From Pseudorhizobium banfieldiae (lineage in GTDB: Bacteria; Pseudomonadota; Alphaproteobacteria; Rhizobiales; Rhizobiaceae): 64,000 nt of DNA. Position numbers and translations under genes: made by a program. The stretch spans positions 2,480,001-2,544,000 of the forward strand of contig NZ_FO082820.1 in assembly GCF_000967425.1 (NCBI RefSeq), read 5' to 3'. Shown here piece after piece: positions 1 through 7,461 of this stretch. Position 1 is the stretch's first letter; the number at the start of each line of letters is the position of its first letter. The notes beneath the pieces are model-generated. The model did no database searches. It was not told the DNA's origin and saw only the letters and a list, made by a program, of their open reading frames with translations.

Positions 1-363
1 AGCATGGAACCGGCGGACGGGCAGCAAACGGGCTTCACGCATTTTGGCGTCAATCGCGGCGGCCTCGAGCTATCGGGCTCGCCCCCCGGCGGCGGCAGCG
101 CAATCCTTGTCCCGGCGAGCGGAACCTACCTGGCGAGCCTGCAAGTCAGGACTGCCTCCTCCTCCGGCCATGTGACCGCCGTCGCCGCAAACGGTAGTCC
201 GAGCGCCCTCCAAGTCGCGAGCGCCACCGGGTCATCGGGAACCCTTTCCGCCAGCATGGTCATGGAACTGGAAGCCGGGGACCTTCTATCCCTTCATCAT
301 AGCGGCACCGCTACGGTCATGCTGGGGGACGACAGCACGCACCTGTCGCTGGCGATGTTGTAG
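1..363 (+). CDS. Partial protein ending in a C1q/TNF-like jelly-roll-type domain
   Basis: The reading frame is open to the left edge, so the true start may lie outside; the first ATG in the window is at base 4. The visible 119 residues are Gly/Ser/Ala-rich. They show the pattern of a C1q- or BclA-like trimeric jelly roll: a VPASGTYLASLQV strand, then an ELEAGDLLSL turn, and a hydrophobic C-terminal end. Such domains often cap surface or collagen-like proteins. The family call rests on pattern only, and no collagen repeat is visible in the window. It could also be a tail or appendage protein. Confidence 0.45.
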   Translation, partial: SMEPADGQQTGFTHFGVNRGGLELSGSPPGGGSAILVPASGTYLASLQVRTASSSGHVTAVAANGSPSALQVASATGSSGTLSASMVMELEAGDLLSLHHSGTATVMLGDDSTHLSLAML

Positions 364-495
364 GTGCTGCGAACAGCAGCATTCGTCGAGCGATCAGGTC
401 GGCGGAGAAGCCGCGCCGACAAGTTTCAACGGCGCGAAGCCCAGGCCGCCAGACCGATTTCAACTGCTGGCAGCTTCTGGAACAATTGCTTCGCC

Positions 496-511
496 ACATT
501 TAGGTAAATGT
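496..511. promoter_or_regulatory. Perfect 7+2+7 inverted repeat upstream of sciP
   Basis: ACATTTA and TAAATGT flank a GG centre, 55 bases before the sciP start and directly followed by TTAAAA. It is AT-rich in a GC-rich gap, which suits an operator or promoter element. The regulator is unknown. Nothing else clear was seen in 364-495. Confidence 0.3.
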
Positions 512-566
512 TAAAACTGCGGGTCTAGGCTCCCCTCCGTGGTCTTGTGTTTGTGTAGAGAGTCCC

Positions 567-842
567 ATGACCGAATTGATACGACCCCGAGTTAAATATG
601 TCATCGGCCCCGATGGCAGTCCGCTGACGATTGCCGACCTGCCGCCGGCCAATACCCGCCGCTGGGTCATCCGCCGCAAGGCGGAGGTGGTTGCCGCGGT
701 ACGGGGCGGTCTGCTCAGCCTCGAAGAGGCGTGCGAGCGCTATACCTTGACCGTCGAAGAGTTCCTCTCCTGGCAGTCCTCCATCAACGATCACGGGCTT
801 GCCGGTCTGCGGACGACACGGATACAGCAGTACCGGCACTAG
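567..842 (+). CDS. sciP: SciP-type DUF1153 protein, small CtrA inhibitor
   Basis: A 91-residue DUF1153 protein, the usual length of this alphaproteobacterial family. The N-terminal half has VKYVIGPDGSPLTIADLP and RRWVIRRKAEVVAAV. The C-terminal half is a helix-turn-helix-like region (LSLEEACERYTLTVEEFLSW). In Caulobacter the family member SciP is a late-cell-cycle protein that binds CtrA and blocks its recruitment of RNA polymerase at CtrA promoters. Here it lies 1.3 kb from ctrA, separated by a GNAT gene and fliJ. A GAGAG ribosome site sits just before the ATG. The family is clear; inhibitory function in this organism is inferred. Confidence 0.85.
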   Translation: MTELIRPRVKYVIGPDGSPLTIADLPPANTRRWVIRRKAEVVAAVRGGLLSLEEACERYTLTVEEFLSWQSSINDHGLAGLRTTRIQQYRH

Positions 843-868
843 GCCCGGTACGGAACGACTTGCAACTT

Positions 869-904
869 AGGCGCCGAACGGGAGACCACACCGCGGCGCC
901 TTTT
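869..904 (+). terminator. Likely intrinsic terminator after sciP
   Basis: AGGCGCCG at 869-876 pairs with CGGCGCCT at 894-901 across a 17-base loop and is followed by TTTT. The short T tract and long loop make it a moderate candidate. Confidence 0.5.
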
Positions 905-1029
905 CGCATTGCCGACCTTGTCCGATGCCTGCCATGGGGTCTTGGAGCCGTCGCCAGCCTTCCCTTCGGGGCCGGCCTCCCTATGTGCGCCCGATATGCG
1001 GTCTGTTAGCCAGCGTATAGGGGAAATCA

Positions 1030-1311
1030 GTGGACATCGAACATGAGCCGGCGAAATCCGGCGGCCGTTACGTGGCACGGATCGACGGCCACGAGGCAGA
1101 GCTCACCTACTCGCGCGCGTCAGCCTCGCTTGTCATCGTTGATCACACCGGCGTTCCGGACGCCTTGCGCGGCCGGGGCGTAGGGCAGGCGCTGGCATTG
1201 CATGCCGTAGAAGAGGCGCGCCGCGGTGGCTGGAAGATCCTGCCGCTCTGCCCGTTCATGCGTGACCAGGCTCTACGGCATTCGGATTGGAAGGACACGA
1301 TAAGCACGTAG
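1030..1311 (+). CDS. Small GNAT-family N-acetyltransferase (YjdJ-like)
   Basis: This 93-residue protein starts with GTG after a GGGGAAA sequence. It carries the acetyl-CoA-binding motif as ALRGRGVGQALA (residues 45-56), followed by VEEARRGGWKILPLCPFM. That is the compact single-domain GNAT form typical of YjdJ proteins, which are about 90-100 residues. The substrate is unknown. It lies between sciP and the convergent fliJ, and nothing links it functionally to the cell-cycle genes except position. Confidence 0.75.
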   Translation: MDIEHEPAKSGGRYVARIDGHEAELTYSRASASLVIVDHTGVPDALRGRGVGQALALHAVEEARRGGWKILPLCPFMRDQALRHSDWKDTIST

Positions 1312-1379
1312 CGACCGTCGGCAGAATGCCGGCGGACGTTCTCGAAAGGCCAGGAGTGAGATGCGCCAGAACCGCTCGT

Positions 1380-1730
1380 TCAGGCGCGGGCGCGCATTGC
1401 ACCGTCTCGCTCTTCCAGGGCTGCCGCCTTGGCGAATTCGGCCTGGGCCTCCTCCAGCGCCAGTTCCGCAGCCTCTTGCTGTACCTTCAGCTCGCGGATC
1501 GAGACCTGCAGGTTGTCTGCCCTCTGGCGAGCCGCCTTCGCAAAGGTCGGATAAGCAAAATGGGCCGGATCAGAGATACCGGACTTCTTCTCCTCCAGAC
1601 CGATCTGGTGTTCGAGTTCCTTCGCCATCCGCTCGAACTCAGACATCATCATCTGTAGCTGCTGCAACTGGCGGCGTTTCTCATTGACCTGAAATTCCTT
1701 CAGGCGAACTAGGCTGTCACGCGACTTCAT
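1380..1730 (-). CDS. fliJ: FliJ-like flagellar export chaperone
   Basis: A 116-residue, highly charged, almost entirely helical protein (MKSRDSLVRLKEFQVNEKRRQLQQL...) with the heptad pattern and length of FliJ. FliJ binds the FliI/FliH ATPase at the base of the flagellar type III export apparatus. An upstream in-frame extension to 1781 exists. The ATG at 1730 is preferred because it begins the conserved sequence and follows GGAGTATTGCGT. It is divergent from ctrA, whose product controls flagellar genes in alphaproteobacteria. Coiled-coil proteins are easily misassigned, so the FliJ call rests on size, pattern and context. Confidence 0.7.
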   Translation of the reverse strand: MKSRDSLVRLKEFQVNEKRRQLQQLQMMMSEFERMAKELEHQIGLEEKKSGISDPAHFAYPTFAKAARQRADNLQVSIRELKVQQEAAELALEEAQAEFAKAAALEERDGAMRARA

Positions 1731-2149
1731 ACGCAATACTCCGTGGGTAGCGGCACCCCGCCTGTAACCGGATCGATACACTGCCGGTCAAAAATATCCG
1801 GTTGTGTTAATCCGAACTCCTTCCGCGTTAACCTTTCGTTTACGGGCATCATTAACAATACGCGTGATCATTTAAGGGTCGGTAAATGCCGAGGCCGAAA
1901 TTGGGCGCGACAATGGAGAGTCGCATGAATCACTTAGCGGGTTTTCCTCACGCGATGGTTCAAGTCAGGCGATGACCAATCCTCATGGTAAATCAGTTGG
2001 CTGAGCTTTATGCTTAATAAGTTCGATATCTCTTGCCAGAGTGAATCAGAATTTGTTAACCATTTGGTGGCAGCTTCCAAATCAGGCGCGGCTGGATCCG
2101 TATCGCTCAGGTGGAACGGACTGCCTGAGCGGCGGTAAAGGGGAAAAAC
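1731..2149 (+). promoter_or_regulatory. ctrA promoter region with two GANTC sites and a CtrA box
   Basis: This 419-base gap between divergent fliJ and ctrA holds no gene I can support. It contains two GAATC sites (1927-1931, 2043-2047), the target of the CcrM methyltransferase. It also has a TTAACCAT box (2056-2063), the CtrA half-site known in Rhizobiales, 86 bases before the ctrA ATG. Further TTAA motifs lie at 1807, 1828, 1852 and 1872. In Caulobacter, methylation of a GANTC site at ctrA P1 times its expression and CtrA binds its own promoter. The same logic here is inferred. The ribosome site AAGGGGAAAAAC precedes the start. Confidence 0.6.
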
Positions 2150-2851
2150 ATGCGGGTTCTACTCATCGAAGATGACAGCGCGACAGCGCAGAGCATCGAA
2201 CTGATGCTGAAATCGGAAAGCTTCAACGTCTACACGACCGATCTGGGCGAAGAAGGCGTCGATCTCGGCAAGCTGTACGACTACGACATCATCCTCCTCG
2301 ACCTGAACCTGCCCGACATGTCGGGTTACGAGGTTCTCCGCACGCTGCGGCTTTCCAAGGTCAAGACACCGATTCTCATCCTCTCCGGCATGGCCGGCAT
2401 CGAGGACAAGGTGCGCGGCCTCGGCTTCGGTGCCGACGACTACATGACCAAGCCTTTCCACAAGGACGAACTGGTTGCCCGCATCCATGCCATCGTCCGT
2501 CGTTCGAAGGGCCACGCGCAGTCGATCATCATCACCGGCGAGCTCATCGTGAACCTCGACGCCAAGACGGTGGAAGTCGGCGGTCAGCGCGTTCACCTGA
2601 CCGGCAAGGAATACCAGATGCTGGAGCTGCTCTCGCTCCGCAAGGGCACGACGCTCACGAAGGAAATGTTCCTGAACCACCTCTATGGCGGCATGGACGA
2701 GCCGGAGCTGAAGATCATCGATGTCTTCATCTGCAAGCTGCGCAAGAAGCTCGCCAATGCGGCCGGCGGCGCCAATTACATCGAAACGGTCTGGGGCCGC
2801 GGCTATGTGCTGCGCGAGCCGGAAGGCAACGAATACGCCGACATCGCCTGA
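2150..2851 (+). CDS. ctrA: Cell-cycle master response regulator CtrA
   Basis: A 233-residue OmpR-family regulator. The receiver domain (about 1-115) has acidic residues D8 and D9, phosphoacceptor D51 in [15 protein letters not shown] and the conserved lysine in MTKPF. The C-terminal winged helix (about 125-225) contains [12 protein letters not shown] and [11 protein letters not shown], near-identical to known CtrA proteins. CtrA activates flagellar and division genes and binds replication origins in alphaproteobacteria; it is phosphorylated through CckA and ChpT. It sits near chpT and sciP, with GAATC and TTAACCAT elements upstream and a strong terminator downstream. The C-terminus ends in a small apolar pair (IA), which may serve as a ClpXP degron as in Caulobacter (inference). 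Confidence 0.97.
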   Translation: MRVLLIEDDSATAQSIELMLKSESFNVYTTDLGEEGVDLGKLYDYDIILLDLNLPDMSGYEVLRTLRLSKVKTPILILSGMAGIEDKVRGLGFGADDYMTKPFHKDELVARIHAIVRRSKGHAQSIIITGELIVNLDAKTVEVGGQRVHLTGKEYQMLELLSLRKGTTLTKEMFLNHLYGGMDEPELKIIDVFICKLRKKLANAAGGANYIETVWGRGYVLREPEGNEYADIA

Positions 2852-2881
2852 ACAGGCACCCCCGCCCAATCGCCTTGACGA

Positions 2882-2907
2882 CGCCCGCGCTTGCCGCGGG
2901 CGTTTTT
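2882..2907 (+). terminator. Intrinsic terminator of ctrA
   Basis: CGCCCGCG (2882-2889) and CGCGGGCG (2895-2902) form a perfect 8-bp GC-rich stem with a CTTGC loop, followed by TTTTT. Confidence 0.9.
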
Positions 2908-2998
2908 GTATGTGGCAACAGGTTGCGGTCACGCTCCATGCAGCGCTCGTACAGTCGCAGCCGTGTAGCCGTCGATATACGCTTGTCCGGAGGGGATA

Positions 2999-3361
2999 TC
3001 AGGCGGCGACCGCCAGGCCACCGAAGACCGAGGTGAGGATCTTACGGTCGAAGGGCTTGAGCAGGAAGTCGTTCGCGCCGGCCCGCTTGCCGAGCATCAT
3101 CTTCTTCAGGTCCGCCTCGATGACGCAGTAGAAAATGCGGACATCCTTGCCGTTCGGCAGGCCCCTGACCGCCTGGATCACGTCCAGGGCGCCTTCCAGT
3201 GCGGCATCCACGATGAGGAAGGCTGGCAATTCGGCCTGGCAGCGACTGATCGCGTCGCGGGCGCTCTCGGCCTCGACGACCACGAACCCGAGCTCGGACA
3301 GGATACGCTTTCCGACCTTGCGGACGACATCCGAAGCATCGGCAATCATCAGGCGCTGCAT
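2999..3361 (-). CDS. Single-domain receiver protein with a degenerate acidic pocket
   Basis: A 120-residue CheY-like receiver without an output domain. D52 in FLIVDAAL matches the phosphoacceptor and K102 in LKPFD the conserved lysine. The N-terminal acidic pair normally read as DD appears as D8-A9 (IADASDVVRKV), and the usual Thr/Ser after beta-4 is Val or Ile (YCVIEAD). It lies 96 bases downstream of chpT on the same strand, so it may be a target or competitor in the CckA-ChpT relay. Loss of one metal-binding acid suggests weak or absent phosphorylation. A GGGAG ribosome site supports the start. The specific partner is unknown. Confidence 0.8.
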   Translation of the reverse strand: MQRLMIADASDVVRKVGKRILSELGFVVVEAESARDAISRCQAELPAFLIVDAALEGALDVIQAVRGLPNGKDVRIFYCVIEADLKKMMLGKRAGANDFLLKPFDRKILTSVFGGLAVAA

Positions 3362-3457
3362 TGACCACTCCCATCAATGGCCCTGCCTTTGGACAGGGAC
3401 AAGCTCCAGCATAGGCCTATGCCGCTAAGGAATGGTTACCGGACGTCTTAAAGTCGA

Positions 3458-4105
3458 TCAGGTCGGGCGGGCTTCGGCGATGAAGACGATCTTGTCCTCG
3501 GACACGACATGCCGGAGATCCATGCCGCATTCCTCCGCCAGAAGGACGGTATAATAGGGCTGGATGGTGTGAGCGTCGACCGGCTCTTCCAGCGTGCCTT
3601 CGGCGATCTCTACAAACTTTGCTGGCACGCGCATCATCCGCCCCTTGATGGTGATGATGAACCGCGCGTCGTATTCCGGATTCTCCAGCGTGACGTCAAT
3701 TGAGCCACCGCGCGGGATGCCGCCATAGGCCACCAGGAAGAGGTTGAGCAGGAGCTTGACCCGGTTCTTGGCCACGATGGCGCGCGGTCCGTTCCACGTC
3801 ACCTCCGTCTTCTTCTCTGCCGATGCGAAATCCTTCGCCGCCTTCTCCGCCTCGCCGGTATCGATCGACGCACCGACGGAACCGGATGCGCCGAAGGCAA
3901 GCCGTGCGAACTTGAGGCGAACGGCGGCATTGAGTGCCGAGGTGCGGATCAGGTCGAGCGCATCGCTGTCGGACGCGCCCTCGTCGAGAAGTTCAAGGCC
4001 GTTGTTGATCGCGCCGACCGGCGAGATGACGTCGTGGCAGACGCGACTGCACAGGAGCGCCGCAAGATCTGGCCCTTCGAGGGTGAGATTCGGGTTCTTG
4101 GGCAT
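3458..4105 (-). CDS. chpT: Histidine phosphotransferase ChpT
   Basis: This 215-residue protein begins MPKNPNLTLEGPDLAALL after an AGGAGAAAG ribosome site; the longer frame reaching 4585 overlaps eipA and is rejected. The phospho-accepting histidine is H24 in CSRVCHDVISPVGAINNGLEL. The rest is a degenerate HATPase-like fold (VKLLLNLFLVAYGGIPRGG). In Caulobacter and Brucella ChpT relays phosphate from CckA to CtrA and CpdR. Finding it beside ctrA puts the relay and its target in one locus. It diverges from eipA across a 168-base gap that has a TGGTAAACC...GTTAAG stretch resembling a weak CtrA site. Confidence 0.92.
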   Translation of the reverse strand: MPKNPNLTLEGPDLAALLCSRVCHDVISPVGAINNGLELLDEGASDSDALDLIRTSALNAAVRLKFARLAFGASGSVGASIDTGEAEKAAKDFASAEKKTEVTWNGPRAIVAKNRVKLLLNLFLVAYGGIPRGGSIDVTLENPEYDARFIITIKGRMMRVPAKFVEIAEGTLEEPVDAHTIQPYYTVLLAEECGMDLRHVVSEDKIVFIAEARPT

Positions 4106-4273
4106 ATCTTTCTCCTGATGCTGGTCACGCGACCGCTGATGCCTCAGCAAGGTTGCGCGAACATGGCGTGACCCCGGCCATAATGACAACATATTTGGTA
4201 AACCGATTGTTAAGACCCCTCGACACAATATGGGAAACCCGCACCCGTACCGACAAACAAGACGGACCGAACG

Positions 4274-4861
4274 ATGCGCCTTTATGACAACTCCCCCCTC
4301 GCCCGCCTTGCTGCGACCATGCTCGCCCTGCTCGTGATGAGCGCGGCAACCGTGCGGCCAGCGCTGGCGCAGGACAGCAGCCAGTACTCGGTGCAGGAAG
4401 TGATCGACGCCGGCCACAGCTTCTTCGGCAATACCAGCGGCGGCCTGGCTAAGGTCGTGGAGAGAGCCTTCGAGCAGTATGGCCTTCCGAACGGTTATAT
4501 CCTGGGCCAGGAGGGCTCGGGCGCCTTCATCGCCGGCCTGACCTATGGCGAGGGTGAACTCTACACGAAGAATGCAGGCCAGCACCCGGTCTTCTGGCAG
4601 GGCCCCTCACTGGGGATCGACTATGGCGGCCAGGGTTCACGCGCGATGATGCTGGTCTACGACCTGCCGGCGATCGAAGCCCTCTACGCCCGCTTCGGCG
4701 GCGTGTCCGGCTCCGCCTTCGTCGTCGCCGGTGTCGGCATGACCGTAATGCGCAACAATGATGTGGTCCTGGTGCCGATCCGCACGGGCGTCGGCGCCCG
4801 GCTCGGCATCAATGTCGGCTACCTCAAGCTGACGCGTTCGCCGACGTGGAACCCATTCTGA
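4274..4861 (+). CDS. eipA: EipA-type periplasmic DUF1134 protein
   Basis: A 195-residue protein with a Sec signal peptide (basic start, hydrophobic LAATMLALLVMSAA, cleavage near ALAQ-DSS at about residue 33). The DUF1134 domain follows, with SFFGNTSGGLAKVVE, YGEGELYTK and WQGPSLGIDYGGQGSR. In Brucella, EipA supports envelope integrity and is under CtrA control. The location opposite chpT and near ctrA fits that link. It probably acts in the periplasm as a small beta-barrel-like protein of unknown ligand. A hairpin terminator follows. Confidence 0.88.
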   Translation: MRLYDNSPLARLAATMLALLVMSAATVRPALAQDSSQYSVQEVIDAGHSFFGNTSGGLAKVVERAFEQYGLPNGYILGQEGSGAFIAGLTYGEGELYTKNAGQHPVFWQGPSLGIDYGGQGSRAMMLVYDLPAIEALYARFGGVSGSAFVVAGVGMTVMRNNDVVLVPIRTGVGARLGINVGYLKLTRSPTWNPF

Positions 4862-4872
4862 TCCAGCCGATT

Positions 4873-4899
4873 ATCCCTCCCGGCCACAGGGAGGGATTT
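4873..4899 (+). terminator. Probable intrinsic terminator of eipA
   Basis: ATCCCTCCC (4873-4881) pairs perfectly with GGGAGGGAT (4889-4897) across a 7-base loop, followed by only a short T tract. Confidence 0.6.
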
Positions 4900-5007
4900 C
4901 ATGCATTCCGAACCATTCGATGATGCTGCACTCGCTTGCGGGCGAACAGGGGTTATGCTTAAAGGCTTGGCAATCCCTCAAACCATCCAGGCCGGCGGTA
5001 CCGCATC

Positions 5008-6213
5008 GTGATCCAGTTCGCCCTTCTTTTCGGCTTGGGTTTCCTGACCGCCGCACTCCTTGCAATGCTGATTGCGCCTGCCATTCACGGCAGGATTGTC
5101 CGGTACACGGAGAACCGCCTCAAGGCGACCATGCCGATCAGCCCGCAGGAGGTGCGTGCCCAGCGGGATCTTGCACGCGCTGTGTATGCGGCCGAGAACG
5201 CCCGCACCAAGCAGGAGCTGGTGGACGAGCGAGACAAGTCGCTGAGCTTGAAGCTGCGCCACGAAAAACTGGCGGAAGAGGCGCGCCGACTCCAGTCCGA
5301 GAACCACGACCTGCAGATGCAGATCAACGACATGGACGTCGAGGCAGCGGACCTGCGTTCGCGCCTGCGCCAGGAAGACAGCTACATCCAGCAACTGAAA
5401 GCGGCTGTCGAGGCGGCCGAAGAGGCGGATGCGGCAAAGGGCATGGAAATCGAGACCCTCGAGCGGCAACTCGCGAAGATGACCACCGACCTGGACGGTC
5501 TGCGCATCGACATCTCGGCGCGCGATACCGAGATCGAGAACCTGAAGTTCCGCATCACGTCGCTTCGGGACGAGCGCGACGCGCTACGGGCCGACATCAA
5601 GCTGCAGACCTCGCGGGCCAAGGACGCAGAAACGCGGCTGTCTCAGGAAGAGCACCGCGCCATGCGCCTGGAGGACAAGCTTGCCCGCGAGATTGCCGCG
5701 CGCAGCGACAAGGAGAATGCACTCGAAAGACGCCTTCAGGAGATCGAGCGGCTGAAGGAGAAGCTCAGGAATTCCGGATCGGAAATGCGCGAAGTGTCCC
5801 GCGTTCCAAGAAAGTCCGGCAAGTCCAATGGCGTGTCATTGAAGGACGTCTCGACTCCCAGAAACGAAGCTGCCGAACTGCCTGAAGCGAATGGTAACGC
5901 AGACGCTACGATTTCCGATGTGATCGCGGCCTCGCCCGAACTTTCCGCCATGGCAGACGAGGTCCATAACCGCTCCAGGGCGCTTTCTGACCGGCTGCTG
6001 AAGGCGAAGTCGGATATTCATGATGAAGCCCTGCGCGACGAGCTTGCGTCGATCGCCGCGACCATGGTTGCGCTGACGGCGAAGGCGGAAGGGCCGGATT
6101 CGCCGATCTTTCCAATTCTTGCCAACAAGGCGTCTACGTCATCGTCCGACCGCGAAAGCCTGGCCGGGCGCGCGGCAGCGGCGATCGGTGCGCCCCAGGA
6201 GGCCGCAAGCTGA
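5008..6213 (+). CDS. Membrane-anchored coiled-coil protein, function unknown
   Basis: This 401-residue protein has a GTG start. One N-terminal membrane segment (residues 3-27, FALLFGLGFLTAALLAMLIAPAI) is followed by about 220 residues of almost unbroken coiled coil (residues 50-255, rich in E/R/L/A heptads). A looser Ser/Ala-rich tail with a second helical stretch (ELSAMADEVHNRSRALSDRLLKAK) completes it. The layout suggests an inner-membrane anchored cytoplasmic rod. No catalytic motif is seen. It is convergent with the TrmH-type gene, with two bases between stops. Proteins of this look are found beside rRNA or tRNA modification genes in Rhizobiaceae, but I do not recognise a named family. 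Confidence 0.8.
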   Translation: MIQFALLFGLGFLTAALLAMLIAPAIHGRIVRYTENRLKATMPISPQEVRAQRDLARAVYAAENARTKQELVDERDKSLSLKLRHEKLAEEARRLQSENHDLQMQINDMDVEAADLRSRLRQEDSYIQQLKAAVEAAEEADAAKGMEIETLERQLAKMTTDLDGLRIDISARDTEIENLKFRITSLRDERDALRADIKLQTSRAKDAETRLSQEEHRAMRLEDKLAREIAARSDKENALERRLQEIERLKEKLRNSGSEMREVSRVPRKSGKSNGVSLKDVSTPRNEAAELPEANGNADATISDVIAASPELSAMADEVHNRSRALSDRLLKAKSDIHDEALRDELASIAATMVALTAKAEGPDSPIFPILANKASTSSSDRESLAGRAAAAIGAPQEAAS

Positions 6214-6214
6214 C

Positions 6215-7042
6215 CTAGATGCGGCCCTGCCCGGCGGCGATCTGGTAGAGAGCCACGGCAGTTGCGGTTGCCGCATTGAGGCTGTCCAAGCCCGGCGCCT
6301 GGGCGATCCTCGCCGTATCGAATCTCTCCAAAACATCTTGGGGAAGGCCCGCCCCTTCCGTCCCAGTCGCAAGTGCGACACGGGGAGCCGTAGGAATATC
6401 GCGGACGTCGGTTGATCCGGAAGGCGACAGCGCCCACACATGAAAACCGGCCTCCACGAGCGCCGAGAGATTGTCCGTTATCGCGCCACCTCTCGCATAA
6501 GGCACCTTGAGCACCGTCCCGACGGACACCCGCAAGGCCTTCCGGTAGAGCGGGTCGCAGCAGGTCTCGTCCAACAGGACGGCATCGGCTCCGAAGGCCG
6601 CAGCATTGCGGAAGATTGCACCAATATTGTCGTGGTTCGAGATCCCGCAGGCGGCAACCACGAGCGAGCGCTCCGGCAGCGTCTCCAGCAGTTGTGCAGG
6701 CTCTGAGCAACTGAGGCGCCGGCCGAGGGCGAGCACGCCCCGATGCAGGTGGAAACCCGCGATCGCATCGAGAACCTCGGCCGACGCGACATAGACAGGC
6801 ACATCAGTGGGGAAGGCCGACAGTTCCTCGGAAAGTCCAGCGACCCTGTTCTCGAGAAGCAGGATCTTCTCCGCAGCGAAAGCATCTTTCCGCGAATGCG
6901 CGGCCGCAAGCATCCTCAGCACCACCGTGCCTTCGGCGATGAACCGGTGCTCACGGCCGGTCAGGTCGCGCTCACGGATGTTCCGGAACTCGGCGATGCG
7001 CACATCGTCCGGATCGCAGATGCGGATCAGGTCAGCGGCCAC
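6215..7042 (-). CDS. TrmH/SpoU-family RNA 2'-O-methyltransferase
   Basis: A 275-residue SPOUT methyltransferase with all three family motifs: motif 1 NIGAIFRNAAAFGAD (139-153), motif 2 VALATGTEGAGLP (222-234) and motif 3 LDSLNAATATAVALY (252-266). The first 110 residues form the substrate-binding L30e-like domain. It transfers a methyl group from SAM to a ribose 2'-OH in tRNA or rRNA; the target base cannot be deduced. Four bases separate it from the upstream DUF6476-like gene, so the two are probably co-transcribed. Confidence 0.9.
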   Translation of the reverse strand: MAADLIRICDPDDVRIAEFRNIRERDLTGREHRFIAEGTVVLRMLAAAHSRKDAFAAEKILLLENRVAGLSEELSAFPTDVPVYVASAEVLDAIAGFHLHRGVLALGRRLSCSEPAQLLETLPERSLVVAACGISNHDNIGAIFRNAAAFGADAVLLDETCCDPLYRKALRVSVGTVLKVPYARGGAITDNLSALVEAGFHVWALSPSGSTDVRDIPTAPRVALATGTEGAGLPQDVLERFDTARIAQAPGLDSLNAATATAVALYQIAAGQGRI

Positions 7043-7045
7043 GGC

Positions 7046-7426
7046 TCAGGGTGCAGTCCCGACCGCAACGTCGGCGACCATCCGGCCGAGCGAAAGGTCA
7101 TAGACCAGTGCCTTCTGCGCTCCCGCAACGCGCCCGTAGAACAGAAGCTGCGAACCGGAGATCGAGACCGACTGGATCTCGAACCCTGCAGGAAGATCGA
7201 CGGAAGAGGTGAGCGGCTGGTCCGACGGCACTGCAAAGCCCGACGAGGCAACAGAGGCCTCCTCCGGCCCCTGAGAGACCTTGTAGACAACCGCTGCGAG
7301 GACCGCCATAAAGCAGACGAACAGAATGCCGCCCGAGACGAGTTGCAGAAGCACCATCTTCCGGCGGATCCTTTCCATTGCCGGATCAAGTGGTTCTTCC
7401 TGTTCCTCGGGATCAGGATGGGCCAT
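7046..7426 (-). CDS. Small single-pass membrane protein (DUF6476-like)
   Basis: A 126-residue protein with an acidic N-terminus (HPDPEEQEEPLDP), one membrane helix at about 25-49 (MVLLQLVSGGILFVCFMAVLAAVVY) and a periplasmic beta-rich tail (GFEIQSVSISGSQLLFYGRVAGAQKALVYDL). It resembles the DUF6476 group of Rhizobiales, which has no known function. It is divergent from the pseudouridine synthase and immediately upstream of the methyltransferase gene. Confidence 0.65.
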   Translation of the reverse strand: MAHPDPEEQEEPLDPAMERIRRKMVLLQLVSGGILFVCFMAVLAAVVYKVSQGPEEASVASSGFAVPSDQPLTSSVDLPAGFEIQSVSISGSQLLFYGRVAGAQKALVYDLSLGRMVADVAVGTAP

Positions 7427-7461
7427 TGCTGAACGTCCTCGCTGCTTTCGGATTACCGTGA

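Noticed and set aside
1801-1880. Canonical TTAA-N7-TTAA CtrA sites upstream of ctrA
   Set aside because: The TTAA motifs at 1807, 1828, 1852 and 1872 are spaced 16-20 bases apart, not 7. Only the TTAACCAT box at 2056 was kept as a motif.
4106-4273. CtrA operator between chpT and eipA
   Set aside because: Only a TGGTAAACC and a single TTAAG are present, and no GANTC site. It is too weak to list as a feature.
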